Shown: positions 52,135 through 62,735, counted from the first letter of the stretch. The stretch: 64,000 bases of DNA from Ascidiimonas aurantiaca (GCF_037646345.1 NZ_JBBEWR010000013.1:1-64000), one strand, 5' to 3'. The notes: generated by a model from the letters alone, not told the origin. Made by a program: numbers and translations.

Positions 52135-55100
52135 TTATGAATTGGCAGGGCTTTCTTTTTGGTTTACTTGAGGTAAGCTTTGTGTAAAGGGCGACAGTTG
52201 GTTCAACGCTTTATTTATGGAAGTTACATTTTCAAAAACCAATAACAGGCGTAAACCGTTACGGGTTTCTTTTTCTTTCATTTTACAGAGTTTCGGGTTG
52301 GCCTGTACAAACTGTAGTATTTTTGTGAAAGTATTGCTTTGATAAAAGCCACTTTGTTGGTCTGCAATAAAATACCCTATCATTTTATTTTTTTTCAGGA
52401 CAACTCTTTCAAGGCCCATACGGGTAGCTACCCATTTAATTCGTACACTGTTAAGCAGGTCTTCTGCGGGAGGAGGCAACGGGCCAAAACGGTCTATAAG
52501 GTTTTGTTCATACAATGTGAGGGCCTCATCGTCTTTTAACTGGCTTAACTGGTTATACAGGTTGAGTCTTTCTGAGATATTGTTAATGTATTCATCCGGA
52601 TATAATAACTGGAAATCTGTATCGATCTGGGTATCTTTCAGGTATTCCTTTTCTTTGCCTTCTTCCTGATAAAGCTCTTTAAATTCGTTTTCTTTGAGCT
52701 CTTCTATGGCTTCATTGAGTATTTTCTGGTAGGTCTCAAAACCAATTTCATTAATAAAACCACTTTGTTCTCCTCCTAACAGGTCACCGGCACCTCTAAT
52801 TTCAAGATCTTTCATGGCAATATTGAAGCCGCTGCCCAGAGCAGTAAACTGTTCCAGTGCCTGAATTCGCTTTCGGGCATCTTCGGTCATGACACTGTAA
52901 GGGGGCGTAATAAAATAACAAAAGGCTTTTTTATTACTTCTTCCCACACGACCCCGCATTTGATGCAGATCAGATATCCCAAAATTATTAGCGTTGTTTA
53001 TAAAAATGGTATTGGCATTGGGTACGTCCAGGCCGCTTTCTACAATACTGGTGGAAACCAGAATATCAAAACTTCCGTTCATAAATGCGAGCATTAAACT
53101 TTCCAGCTTCTTACCCTCCATCTGGCCATGCCCGATGCCTATTTTAGCATCAGGTACGAGACGCTGTATCATACCTGCCATTTCTTTAATATTCTCTATT
53201 CGGTTGTGAATAAAGAACACCTGCCCGCCTCTTTGTATCTCATAGATTATGGCATCACGTATCTGGTCTTCGTCAAAGCGTATGACGTTGCTTTCAATAG
53301 GGTAGCGGTTGGGAGGAGGTGTTGTAATTACAGAAAGGTCCCTTGCGGCCATAAGGCTGAACTGAAGGGTCCTGGGTATAGGGGTGGCGGTAAGGGTAAG
53401 TACATCTACATTTTCTTTAAGGGTTTTGAGTTTCTCTTTAACAGCAACTCCAAACTTTTGTTCTTCATCTACAATAAGCAGCCCCAGGTCCTTAAATTTT
53501 GTTTTGGGATTGGCAAGCTGGTGGGTGCCAATTATAATATCGATGGTACCTTTGGCCAGTTTATTGAGGATCTCGTTTTTTTCTTTACTGGTGCGAAAAC
53601 GGTTAATGTAATCTACAGTTACCGGGAAATCTTTGAGTCTTTCTCCAAAGGTTTTGAAGTGCTGAAAGGCCAATATAGTGGTAGGTACCAGAACAGCTAC
53701 CTGTTTCCCGTTGTCTATCGCTTTGAAAGCAGCCCTTATAGCGACTTCTGTTTTCCCGAAGCCTACATCTCCGCATATAAGGCGATCCATGGGGCGCTCA
53801 CTTTCCATATCGGCTTTAACATCATCTGTTGCTTTACTTTGATCGGGAGTATCTTCATATAAAAAGGAAGCTTCCAGCTCGGTTTGCATATAACTGTCAG
53901 GCGCATATTGAAACCCTTGCTTCATTTTACGTTTAGCATAGAGGTTTATAAGGCTAAAGGCAATTTCTTTAACACGGGTCTTGGTCTTTTGTTTGAGATT
54001 CTTCCATGCATTGCTCCCCAGTTTATAGATTTTAGGAGGTTTCCCGTCTTTACCGTTATACTTGGTGATCTTGTGAAGGGAATGAATGCTCACATATAAA
54101 ATATCACGGTCTCCATATACCAGTTTAATGGCTTCCTGCATTTTACCTTCAACGTCTATTTTCTGGAGTCCGCCAAATTTTCCAATACCGTGATCAATAT
54201 GGGTAACGTAATCGCCTACTTCCAGATTGGTAAGTTCTTTTAAAGTAATAGCCTGTTTTTTGGCGTAGCCGCTTTTAAGATGGAATTTATGGTAGCGCTC
54301 GAAGATCTGATGATCGGTATAACAGGCAATTCCCAATTCTGTATCAATAAAGCCCTGGTACATACCAAAAACCAATGTTTTATAGGGTACGGGGTCTTCC
54401 ATCTCTTCAAAAATATCATGAAAACGTTTCGCCTGTTGTTCGCTGGCACAACACAAATAATTGGTAATACCTTTTTCATGATTGTCCCGCAGATTGGCCA
54501 TAAGAAGGTCAAACTGTTTGTTAAAAGAAGGCTGAGGGGTGGTTTGAAAACAGATTGTTTGTTCTGAAGATTTTGGGCCGGTGGAAGTGGCCATCTCTAA
54601 CCGGGTAAAGTTTGCCAGTTGTGTTTTTAACAGAGAGGCAGTACAAAACAATTCTTCAGGTGCCACATGTTTTACTTCTCCTGATAACTGGAGAAAAGCT
54701 TCTTTGGCTTTTTCAAAGAGTTTGTCGGTTTGCCCCAAAAGAAGTTCTGTATTTTTTATACAAACCACTGTTTTCTGGGAAATATATTTTAAGAAACTTT
54801 CCCGCGATTCTTCCAGCAGCTTATTTTCCACATTGGGAATGATGCTTATTTTTTTAACGGGTTTGGTAGATAACTGGGTCTCGACATCAAATGTACGAAT
54901 ACTATCTACCTCATCCCCAAAGAATTCTATACGATAAGGCTCATCGTGCGAAAAAGAAAAAACATCTACAATACCACCGCGTACGGAAAATTCTCCGGGT
55001 TCGCTTACAAAATCAACCCGCCGAAACCTATACTCAAACAACACTTCGTTTACAAAGTCCAGCGAAACCCGATCTCCCTGTTGTAATTTCAGAGTGTTTT

Positions 55101-55536
55101 TTTCCAGTTCTTTCCGGGTTACGACTTTTTCAAACAGAGCGTCGGAGTAAGTTACAATAAAGGCCGGTTTTTTTTGTGAATTAATGCGGTTCAGTACTTC
55201 AGCTCTCAGGAGTACATTGGCATTATCGGTTTTTTCTATCTCATAAGGACGGCGATAACTCCCGGGATAGAACAAGACCTGTTTTTCACCAAGTAACTGC
55301 TCAAGATCATTAAGGTAATAGGCAGCCTCTTCCTTATCATTTAGAATGAATAGAAAAGGCAAATGGACCGATTCAAACAAACCGGCCATGACAAAGGAAA
55401 GTGATGAGCCGGTAAGACCTTTGAAATGAGTACGACTTTGGCTAACAGATATAGCATTCTGCAGTTTTTGCTGTGGCAAAGACTGTGTATAGTATTCCTG
55501 AATACGATGTATTGACAACTTAGCTATTTTGTGCAA
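52135..55536 (-). CDS. mfd: Transcription-repair coupling factor Mfd
   Basis: 1133 residues. Order: a UvrB-interacting region (residues 20-260, with RGGIVDVFSFSHDEPYRIEFFGDEVDSIR), an RNA-polymerase-binding domain (YVTHIDHGIGKFGGL), and the SF2 translocase with GDVGFGKTEVAIRAAFKAI (Walker A), DEEQKFGV (DExQ), LTATPIPRTLQFSL and the TRG motif (DLEIRGAGDLLGGEQSG). A C-terminal domain ends the protein. It removes stalled RNA polymerase at DNA damage and recruits UvrA. Single gene. Confidence 0.97.
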   Translation of the reverse strand: MHKIAKLSIHRIQEYYTQSLPQQKLQNAISVSQSRTHFKGLTGSSLSFVMAGLFESVHLPFLFILNDKEEAAYYLNDLEQLLGEKQVLFYPGSYRRPYEIEKTDNANVLLRAEVLNRINSQKKPAFIVTYSDALFEKVVTRKELEKNTLKLQQGDRVSLDFVNEVLFEYRFRRVDFVSEPGEFSVRGGIVDVFSFSHDEPYRIEFFGDEVDSIRTFDVETQLSTKPVKKISIIPNVENKLLEESRESFLKYISQKTVVCIKNTELLLGQTDKLFEKAKEAFLQLSGEVKHVAPEELFCTASLLKTQLANFTRLEMATSTGPKSSEQTICFQTTPQPSFNKQFDLLMANLRDNHEKGITNYLCCASEQQAKRFHDIFEEMEDPVPYKTLVFGMYQGFIDTELGIACYTDHQIFERYHKFHLKSGYAKKQAITLKELTNLEVGDYVTHIDHGIGKFGGLQKIDVEGKMQEAIKLVYGDRDILYVSIHSLHKITKYNGKDGKPPKIYKLGSNAWKNLKQKTKTRVKEIAFSLINLYAKRKMKQGFQYAPDSYMQTELEASFLYEDTPDQSKATDDVKADMESERPMDRLICGDVGFGKTEVAIRAAFKAIDNGKQVAVLVPTTILAFQHFKTFGERLKDFPVTVDYINRFRTSKEKNEILNKLAKGTIDIIIGTHQLANPKTKFKDLGLLIVDEEQKFGVAVKEKLKTLKENVDVLTLTATPIPRTLQFSLMAARDLSVITTPPPNRYPIESNVIRFDEDQIRDAIIYEIQRGGQVFFIHNRIENIKEMAGMIQRLVPDAKIGIGHGQMEGKKLESLMLAFMNGSFDILVSTSIVESGLDVPNANTIFINNANNFGISDLHQMRGRVGRSNKKAFCYFITPPYSVMTEDARKRIQALEQFTALGSGFNIAMKDLEIRGAGDLLGGEQSGFINEIGFETYQKILNEAIEELKENEFKELYQEEGKEKEYLKDTQIDTDFQLLYPDEYINNISERLNLYNQLSQLKDDEALTLYEQNLIDRFGPLPPPAEDLLNSVRIKWVATRMGLERVVLKKNKMIGYFIADQQSGFYQSNTFTKILQFVQANPKLCKMKEKETRNGLRLLLVFENVTSINKALNQLSPFTQSLPQVNQKESPANS

Positions 55537-55616
55537 ATATAAGAAGTGCTTTGATTTTTAATAAACAAATTACATTTCCATATGGTACCAACATCCTGTA
55601 AAGAACATACAGGCTG

Positions 55617-56771
55617 TTATGATAATACCTTTTCAAAACAATGCACCAGCTTTTCTATTTCGTATGTTGTATTATAAACACTGGGAGAAACCCTGATCAC
55701 TTTCCCTCTGAAAGAAATAAAAATATTATTTTCTTTAAGTAACCTGTTGAGCTTTGAAAGATCAGTCCCGGCAGGGGGAAATACCCCGAATAAATGATGA
55801 GCACGGTGACGATCGTCTTCAACAAAGCATCCCATAGTTCTGAGTTTTGAAACACTATCTGCAGAGATCTTTTGACAATATTCCTGAATGTTTTCAATGC
55901 CCCATTCCAGAAGCTGTTCTATGGCTTTGGTAAGCATGGGCAACAAAATAAAATTACTGGATTCACCCACAGAGAACCTGCCGGCTTTTGGCTGATAAGT
56001 ATCTTTATAATCTACGAGACCTGCAAAATCATCACTTCCCAGGCGGTTCATCCAGTTCTGTTCAATGGGTATGCCTTTTTGCAGGCTCTTTGCGTAGTAG
56101 GCCATACCTAAAGCATAGGGCCCCAACATCCACTTATAGCCGCCACACACCAGGGCATCGGGTTGTATTTCGCTAACGGAAAAAGGAAGTGCCCCAATAC
56201 TCTGTGTACCATCTATAATTAGAAATGCGTTGTATTCTTTTGTCTTTGCTCTAATGGCTTTCAGGTCGTACATAGTGCCATCTGCCCAATGTATATGGGG
56301 AATGGCTACAACTTTTGTTTTAGGAGTGATGGCCTCCAGTATAGCTTTGTTCCATGTAACGGCCCTTTCTGAAAAAGTTTCGGGAGGCATTACATTTTTT
56401 ACGATTGCTCCGGTTTGTAAGGCTCTCTCATGCCAGCAATATACATTACTGGGAAACTGTTCTTTTAAAAGTACGATCTCGTCTTGCGGACCCAACTCAA
56501 TGTTTTGAGCAGCATTGGCCAGGCCGTAAGATACTGAAGGAATTATGGCGGTGTCTTCAGGATCGGGAGCATTTATGAGGCTGGCGAAGCGCTGTTTTAA
56601 CAGGGTTCTCCCTATAAAAAAATCAGTGCTTTCTATTTCATAGGGCCTGCTCTTTCTGTGTATTGCCTCTATTCCGGCCTGTGTAACGGCTTTTAGTTGC
56701 GGGGACATATAGGCCCCGTTTAGATAAGTAACCTGTTCGGGTAATTCAAAAAGATGTTTTTGATGATCCAT
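55617..56771 (-). CDS. Class V PLP-dependent aminotransferase-fold protein
   Basis: 384 residues. The PLP lysine sits in CGGYKWMLGPYALG, the PLP-contacting Asp in LIIDGTQSIGALPF and the His in AIPHIHWADGT. It has the class V fold (cysteine desulfurase/kynureninase-like, near the CsdA-like YcbU group), but without the Cys of desulfurases in the usual loop. Substrate unknown. It lies 72 bases downstream of PdeM on the same strand. Confidence 0.85.
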   Translation of the reverse strand: MDHQKHLFELPEQVTYLNGAYMSPQLKAVTQAGIEAIHRKSRPYEIESTDFFIGRTLLKQRFASLINAPDPEDTAIIPSVSYGLANAAQNIELGPQDEIVLLKEQFPSNVYCWHERALQTGAIVKNVMPPETFSERAVTWNKAILEAITPKTKVVAIPHIHWADGTMYDLKAIRAKTKEYNAFLIIDGTQSIGALPFSVSEIQPDALVCGGYKWMLGPYALGMAYYAKSLQKGIPIEQNWMNRLGSDDFAGLVDYKDTYQPKAGRFSVGESSNFILLPMLTKAIEQLLEWGIENIQEYCQKISADSVSKLRTMGCFVEDDRHRAHHLFGVFPPAGTDLSKLNRLLKENNIFISFRGKVIRVSPSVYNTTYEIEKLVHCFEKVLS

Positions 56772-56843
56772 TTGCTAAATTTTGAAAATGAAAAGTACCG
56801 ATTTTTCCGGTTAGCAGAAAACTTTTTACAGGGCAGCGGGGAA

Positions 56844-57485
56844 CTATCCTGAAATTAAAATCACTTCTTCGGGAGTAATTACATATACCTCATCATTTTT
56901 CTGCGGAGCTAACACATGACTTCCGGTAAAGTCTCCAAAAGCAGGTAAAATTAGCTGGTGTTCTTTACGAATAAAACACGGGAGTTTGAGCGTCTGTTTT
57001 CCGGTACCTTTGAGCCGGATACCCGGATGTATATGTCCACAAAAATTAAAAATATCTTTTTGTGTGTCCTGAGGGTGGTGTGTGAAAAGAAAAGGCCCTT
57101 GTTGCCAGGTCTCTGTTAAGGTAAACCCGAGGTTTTCAAAATGATGGGGGCTAATAATATCATGATTTCCTGTAATAAGAATAAATTCCAAAGGGTGTTT
57201 TTTTACCCATGCTTTAAACAAATGCCATTCTTTATTAAGGTGACTGTGAAAAAGATCGCCTAAAAAACAAACAGAAGCTGGTTTGAAAATTGCTATGCAG
57301 GTATCCAGCCGGCTATAGTTCTTTAGCGTTACTTCCAAAGGTACAGGAACTCCGTTTTTTCTAAAATGGGTACTTTTCCCCAGGTGAACATCGGCAATTA
57401 ATAGCATAGAACGTTCTTCCCAGAAGATAACTCCTTCCGGATGGAGTATAAAATGATGCCCGTGAAGTTTCAGTTTCTGGGTCAT
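56844..57485 (-). CDS. pdeM: Ligase-associated metallophosphoesterase PdeM
   Basis: 213 residues. A calcineurin-like metallophosphoesterase with LIADVHLGKSTHFR (DxH), FLGDLFHSHLN (GD), LITGNHDIISP (GNHD), FTHHPQ and CGHIHPGIRL (HxH). It is the nuclease of the ligase-associated DNA-damage-response group. The helicase gene lies 48 bases upstream on the same strand. Confidence 0.92.
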   Translation of the reverse strand: MTQKLKLHGHHFILHPEGVIFWEERSMLLIADVHLGKSTHFRKNGVPVPLEVTLKNYSRLDTCIAIFKPASVCFLGDLFHSHLNKEWHLFKAWVKKHPLEFILITGNHDIISPHHFENLGFTLTETWQQGPFLFTHHPQDTQKDIFNFCGHIHPGIRLKGTGKQTLKLPCFIRKEHQLILPAFGDFTGSHVLAPQKNDEVYVITPEEVILISG

Positions 57486-57533
57486 ACTACAAATATATGC
57501 GTTTGAGAAGTATTGTATAAAGCCTTTTGGAGG

Positions 57534-59996
57534 TTATTTTTCCAATTGAAGCGTCATGCGTTTAATACGGTCCTGAAGTTTTTCAGAGGTAAGTTTTTCA
57601 CGTAACCGGTCGGTTATGATCGGGAAGGAAAAAGGAGTGGGTTTTTGACATTTTTTCCAAAGCAGTTCCTGGCTGGTAATTCGCTCCATAGCCTGAATAA
57701 GGCGGCCTTCTTCCAGCGAATGCTCAAAGGTTTCTCTAAATGCCTGACGATAGAGCAGATTATCTGGCTCAAAATCTCTAAAAACATTAAACAGGAGCTG
57801 TGAGCTGGATTGTAAATGTTTGTTTTTAACCAGTTTGTCTGGGTACCCTGTAAACACTAGCCCACCTATCACGGCAATATCCCGAAATTTGCGTCGTGCC
57901 ATTTCTGTGGCATTCAGGCTTTTTTGCAAATCATCGTTTACGAAACGAGGCGTAAACAGATCATTGTCCAGAACCGCCTGCATATCTATGGGTTTATCAG
58001 CCAGCAGTTCGAAACCGTAATCGTTAAAAGCAATAGAAAAGGTAATAGGCTGTAAAAGGCTGATGCGATAGGCCAGTAAGCTACTCATGGCTTCATGCAC
58101 TGCCCTCCCTTCAAACGGATAAAAAATAGCGTGATAGCCTTCTCTGGTTTTAAAGGTTTCTATAAGAAATTGCCGGTGTGAAGGAATGACAGACTCAAGC
58201 TGTTGCCGTTCAAAAATGGGTTGTAATGCCTTCGCCTCGGGTGTGGAAGCGTTAGTATCCTGCAATGCGTATAATTCTTCTCTTAGCAAATCACTCATTT
58301 GTGAGGAAAATGACATTCTTCCTCCCATCCAACTGGGTACTTTAGAGGTTTTCTGGCGGGACTTTTTAACCAGAACCTGCATTTGTTTGATCCTGAAAAG
58401 CTCCAGGTTTTTTCCGGCAAATGTAAACACATCACCGGGGGTGAGTTTGGATATAAACCATTCTTCTATAGTACCTATAAACCCTCCGGAAACGTATTTT
58501 ACAGTCATAACCGCATCGCTTACAATGGTGCCTACAGACATACGGTGGCGCATGGCAACTCCTCGGTTATTGACTTTAAATTTACCATCATCTTCTATTT
58601 CAACCTTTTTGTATTCATCATAACTTTGCAGGCTTTTTCCGCCTTGGGTGATAAACAGTAGGAGTTCCTGCCACTGGCTGTCGGTAAGTGCCTGAAAGCA
58701 AAAAGTGGATCGTACTTCGGGGAGTATTTCTTCTGGATAAAAACCCTCTGAAACGGCCAGCGTAGTGAGGTATTGTACCAATACGTCAAAGCTGAGGAGG
58801 TACGGAATACGATCTTCTACTACTTTCTGTTTTACCGCTTTTTTTAAAGCAGAAGCTTCAATGAGTTCTATGGCATGCGTGGGCAGAAAGTAAATTACAC
58901 TTTCTTGCCCGGGGCGGTGCCCGCTTCTTCCCGCGCGTTGTAAAAATCGCGCAACGCCCTTGGGGCCGCCAATTTGTATAATAGTTTCCACAGGTGCAAA
59001 ATCTACTCCCAGATCAAGACTGGAGGTGCAAACTACTGCTTTAAGGGTCTCATTGCGTATGGCCTGTTCTACCCATTGTCGGGTTTCTTTGTTAATACTT
59101 CCGTGATGCATCGCAATTTCACCGGCCAGTTCAGGGTATTTTTCAAGGATGGCCTGAAACCAGATCTCACTTTGTGACCGGGTATTGGTAAACAGTAGGG
59201 TGGTTTTACTTTTTTTGATGATGGGAATAACCTCGTCCAACAGATGTATTCCCAAATGGCCACGCCAGGGGAATGTTTCTGTTTTTTTAGGTATAATCGA
59301 TTTTACGGTAAGTTTCTTTTTAATGTTAGCCTTGATCAATACTGCTTTGGAAAGGGTGTCTTTATGGGTGCCTAAAAGTACGTTCATGGCCTGTTCCAGG
59401 TTGCCAATAGTAGCAGAGATACCCCATATACGCATTTCAGGACTTACCGTTTTGAGGCGGGAAAGGGCAAGTTCGGTTTGTACACCTCTTTTAGACCCTA
59501 ACAATTCATGCCATTCGTCTATCACTACAGCGGTAAGCGAAGCAAATATTTTTTGGTATCCTTTGGAGGCTAATAATAAATGCAGGCTTTCGGGCGTGGT
59601 AATGAGAAGATCTGGCATATGCCGTTTTTGAGCTGCCCGCTCTTTCTGAGAGGTATCACCAGTGCGAATGCCTATTTCAAAAGGTACTTCCAGATCATTA
59701 CAAAAACGCTGAGCAGCCTGTTGTATCTCTACAGAAAGCGCTCTTAAGGGAGTGATCCAAATGGCTTTAAGCCCTTTTTTATGGTTTTGTTTGTAATCGG
59801 GATGTTTGTACAGGTATTCTAATACTATAGGAACCCACAGCGCGTAGGTTTTCCCGCTTCCGGTGGGTGCGTTCAGGAGTCCGTTCTTTCCTTTTAAAAA
59901 AGCTTTCCAGCTTTGTTCCTGAAAAGGGAAAGGCTGCCATCCCTGATTTTGAAACCAGGTAACGGCAGGTTGCAGGATCTCTTTTTCGGTAGCCAT
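57534..59996 (-). CDS. Ligase-associated Lhr-like DEXH helicase
   Basis: 820 residues. SF2 helicase: NAPTGSGKTYALWVP (Walker A), VIDEWHELLGSKRG (DEWH box), WGISATIGN (SAT), LLFTNTRSQSE, TSSLDLGVDFAPV and QRAGRSGHRPGQ (motif VI). The C-terminal half has the winged-helix and beta-barrel region of the Lhr core. It works with the DNA ligase and PdeM in the ligase-associated DNA-repair system. The ligase gene that usually neighbours it is 3.3 kb away here. Confidence 0.93.
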   Translation of the reverse strand: MATEKEILQPAVTWFQNQGWQPFPFQEQSWKAFLKGKNGLLNAPTGSGKTYALWVPIVLEYLYKHPDYKQNHKKGLKAIWITPLRALSVEIQQAAQRFCNDLEVPFEIGIRTGDTSQKERAAQKRHMPDLLITTPESLHLLLASKGYQKIFASLTAVVIDEWHELLGSKRGVQTELALSRLKTVSPEMRIWGISATIGNLEQAMNVLLGTHKDTLSKAVLIKANIKKKLTVKSIIPKKTETFPWRGHLGIHLLDEVIPIIKKSKTTLLFTNTRSQSEIWFQAILEKYPELAGEIAMHHGSINKETRQWVEQAIRNETLKAVVCTSSLDLGVDFAPVETIIQIGGPKGVARFLQRAGRSGHRPGQESVIYFLPTHAIELIEASALKKAVKQKVVEDRIPYLLSFDVLVQYLTTLAVSEGFYPEEILPEVRSTFCFQALTDSQWQELLLFITQGGKSLQSYDEYKKVEIEDDGKFKVNNRGVAMRHRMSVGTIVSDAVMTVKYVSGGFIGTIEEWFISKLTPGDVFTFAGKNLELFRIKQMQVLVKKSRQKTSKVPSWMGGRMSFSSQMSDLLREELYALQDTNASTPEAKALQPIFERQQLESVIPSHRQFLIETFKTREGYHAIFYPFEGRAVHEAMSSLLAYRISLLQPITFSIAFNDYGFELLADKPIDMQAVLDNDLFTPRFVNDDLQKSLNATEMARRKFRDIAVIGGLVFTGYPDKLVKNKHLQSSSQLLFNVFRDFEPDNLLYRQAFRETFEHSLEEGRLIQAMERITSQELLWKKCQKPTPFSFPIITDRLREKLTSEKLQDRIKRMTLQLEK

Positions 59997-60091
59997 GTTT
60001 TACTCGGTCACATTTTTGAACGAGAAAGTTACGGGATTTAAAGCGTATACTAAAATCCTGATGCGGCGGTGGTTCCCTGTTTCCTCACAGT

Positions 60092-61714
60092 TCATAAAGA
60101 ACGGTAGAGGCCTACCGAAACAGTAGCCAGGTCACTATTGGGAAATTTCCTGAAAGTAGAGGGGTCTGCTTCAAGCCCTGCTTCTTTTAAAGCAGTAATA
60201 AATTCATCTATTTCAAGAATATACTGATCAGAGTATCCATGAGTGGCATCGTAGGCGGTGGCTGCGGTTTTACCGGGCATTTTTGCCACCAGTTTAGGAT
60301 CTACCGTATGTAACTCTATAAGAAGCAGACCAAATTCCTGAACATAGGGTTTCCATTTTTCAAAATGCTGTTTGAGGGATGCGAACACCCGATTATTAGG
60401 GAGTCTTTTCCCATTGCTCACATAGGCTCCTGTAGAATGACTGGTTCTTATGGGAGCTGAATTTTGAGGTTCTTCCCATATGCGATTGTGATCTAAAAAA
60501 GTTCGCACATTGAGAAGGTCACTCAAGGTAATATTAAATTTTTCTTTAAGGTCAGATGCAAGCTGCTGAGGATTACCAATATCTCCCCAGATTATTTTGG
60601 CCCACACATCGGCCTGCACCAGGTTTTGTCGGGATACTTTTAAAGCCGCTTCGTTGTAGTCAACACCAATAAGAGTGAGCGGATGTTCATCCAGAACGGT
60701 ACCGCGGTAGGTTTGTGTTTCAATTACCTGAAACAGATGTTTTAGGAATGCCCCGTTTCCACAACCCATATCCAGTATTCCTCTGGGTTGTTGCTCAATA
60801 GGTTTATTGAAGAGGTTTATGACCATTTCATCTACCACTTTAAAATAGGCCGCATGCGCACCGCCACTTCCCCAAACGTTCATTTCTCTGTCCACGTGTT
60901 TTTCTTCGGCACCTTTTTGTGTGTTTTTAAGAACTATAGGATTCCCAAAGAGCAACTCGTTCAGTTTTCTTAGGGTGGGAATATAAGAAACAGTTACTCC
61001 ATAGGCACTGGCCCTTTTTGCAAAAAAGAGCCCCTGTTCTGTAAACTCATACACTCCGTTTGATTTAACAAACCAGTTGAGTTCGGTAAGAATATCCAGA
61101 AGTCGGCCAAAACCTGTTGGGTCCTCGTGAAATTCTTCAGGCATGAAACGCGTTTCCATAAAGTATTTGTGAAACATACCGGTCATACCCAGATGTACCA
61201 GGGTGGGGCCTAAAAGCATGCCTTCTATATGTGACGCGATCTGTTCCTGAACAGCTCTTTCTGCAGGATCTGATGACAGGTCCTTTAAAAACGTATCCAT
61301 GAGTTCTCTAAAGGTGCTTTCCATGATGAGAAAAGGCTCCATTTGAAAAACTCTTGGGTGGTATTTTCCTGATAAACGCAATAAGTGTACGGCATTTTTA
61401 TACCATGTTGCGTATTTAAAAGCTATTTCTGATACGTCGTTTATATGATAGGTTACGGTATTCTTTTCATTATTTATTTCCTGTTCGAGCCAGCCCTGGG
61501 AACACAATATTCGTAAAGCTACATTCAAATAGCCTTCATTGGCATTAAATTGCCGGGTTAAGGTATGTATGGAAGCGGTTTTTTCCGAGAGTAAACAGGC
61601 CAGAACGCCCTGTTCTTCCAGAGTATATACGGTAGGCCCTGTAACAATACCGTCAAGATGACGAAACAGTTTATTTCTAAGTTTGGATTGTTCTGATTTT
61701 GATAACATATTCAA
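60092..61714 (-). CDS. SAM methyltransferase resembling AprA MT1 family
   Basis: 540 residues. The N-terminal half (1-250) has two winged-helix-like modules (VYTLEEQGVLACLL; GPTLVHLGMTGMF, EFTEQGLFFAKRAS). The C-terminal half is a class I methyltransferase with ILDMGCGNGAFLKHL, LIGVDYNEAALKVS and IIWGDIGNPQQLA. NVRTFLDHNRIWEEP and the His/Gln positions around HSTGAYVSNG recall the metal-dependent AprA MT1/GphH-type methyltransferases of polyketide starter modules. No PKS is near, so it may act on a small acid or on a peptide. It sits next to a RiPP-like precursor, which leaves peptide methylation open. Family call is from memory of motifs. Confidence 0.65.
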   Translation of the reverse strand: MNMLSKSEQSKLRNKLFRHLDGIVTGPTVYTLEEQGVLACLLSEKTASIHTLTRQFNANEGYLNVALRILCSQGWLEQEINNEKNTVTYHINDVSEIAFKYATWYKNAVHLLRLSGKYHPRVFQMEPFLIMESTFRELMDTFLKDLSSDPAERAVQEQIASHIEGMLLGPTLVHLGMTGMFHKYFMETRFMPEEFHEDPTGFGRLLDILTELNWFVKSNGVYEFTEQGLFFAKRASAYGVTVSYIPTLRKLNELLFGNPIVLKNTQKGAEEKHVDREMNVWGSGGAHAAYFKVVDEMVINLFNKPIEQQPRGILDMGCGNGAFLKHLFQVIETQTYRGTVLDEHPLTLIGVDYNEAALKVSRQNLVQADVWAKIIWGDIGNPQQLASDLKEKFNITLSDLLNVRTFLDHNRIWEEPQNSAPIRTSHSTGAYVSNGKRLPNNRVFASLKQHFEKWKPYVQEFGLLLIELHTVDPKLVAKMPGKTAATAYDATHGYSDQYILEIDEFITALKEAGLEADPSTFRKFPNSDLATVSVGLYRSL

Positions 61715-61862
61715 GCTTTAAGATAAAGAATACTTTTAGTTTGAGATGAAAGTATAAATCTTTTCTTACAAAGCTATCTTTTTAGATCAAATATTACAAG
61801 AACCGGAAGAAGATGAGTTTCTTAGATATCATGTAAGACCTAATTTAATTTATAAGATCTTT

Positions 61863-62735
61863 TTAATTTGATGTGCTTTCAGATTCCAGTTTTTCAAGGC
61901 GTTGTTGTAATTGGGATACAATTTCGGTAAGCGCTTCCAGTTTTTTGATTTTCTTTTCCTGAGCAATGGTATAAAGGGTGATCTCTTCAATTTTTTTCAG
62001 GAGGTTCATGTTCATCTCCGATAGCATAATTCCGTTTTGTTCAAACTCGATAGCAGATGGTATTTCTGGGAGATGACCATTCTTTTTTATAAAGCTTTCA
62101 AGGGTTTCCAGACTCATCAGAATATAATCTTTGGTAAAAACATAATCAGGAGCAGGAACGTTTAGATCCACTTTTACCTCTTCTGCGTGTATTTTTCCTT
62201 TTACGGTAAGTTCCATATCGGGATTTGCTGTGCCGATCCCAACTTTATTTGAAAAAAATACAGGGTATCGTGTACTGGCCATACCCTGTACTCTTCCTGA
62301 GATCTCTATTTTTCCGGTAAGCGTATCTGTCGGGTTATATATGGGGGTGGTTATTACGGATATGCCCGTATCTGCAGTTATGGTTATGTTAGAGGGGTTA
62401 TCAATACCTTCCAACTCTATATCTAATACATATTTACCATTTATGCTGCCACCTCTTATGTTAGCCACATGATTCTGATTAAAAAAAGTGTTATTGGCAA
62501 TATGAATAGATCCACCCTGGTCAAACTCCATTAATGAGATATACATGGTTACATTGGTATTCCTATTGTTTCCGCTAAGTCCGGATATGGTTACCTTTCC
62601 GTGAGCGAGCCAGTCTCCTTCAAGAATTCGGTACCAGCCATCTCCGTTAGTAAGTGAGAATTGAGTAGTGGTTTGTGCCTGAGAGGTGAATGAAAAGAGA
62701 AGGGATAAAAAACAAATGGGGAGTAGTTTTTTCAT
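61863..62735 (-). CDS. Secreted tail-fibre-like protein
   Basis: 290 residues from the ATG at 62735, with a signal peptide ending SQAQ. Residues 20-150 form a beta-rich domain (GWYRILEGDWLAHGKV...). Then comes the segment common to phage-tail-like proteins of Bacteroidota: KVGIGTANPDMELTVKGKI, a linker PDYVFTKDYILMSLETLESF, LPEIPSAIE and a C-terminal coiled coil (IEEITLYTIAQEKKIKKLE). These occur in many Flavobacteria as surface or adhesin-like proteins of unknown role. Confidence 0.85.
   Translation of the reverse strand: MKKLLPICFLSLLFSFTSQAQTTTQFSLTNGDGWYRILEGDWLAHGKVTISGLSGNNRNTNVTMYISLMEFDQGGSIHIANNTFFNQNHVANIRGGSINGKYVLDIELEGIDNPSNITITADTGISVITTPIYNPTDTLTGKIEISGRVQGMASTRYPVFFSNKVGIGTANPDMELTVKGKIHAEEVKVDLNVPAPDYVFTKDYILMSLETLESFIKKNGHLPEIPSAIEFEQNGIMLSEMNMNLLKKIEEITLYTIAQEKKIKKLEALTEIVSQLQQRLEKLESESTSN

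Noticed and set aside
53128..53862. Rightward frame of 244 codons inside mfd
   Set aside because: Antisense shadow; the mfd frame carries all helicase motifs without a break.
55617..56771. Cysteine desulfurase (IscS/SufS) call
   Set aside because: The fold and Lys fit, but the catalytic Cys loop is missing and no iron-sulfur genes are nearby.
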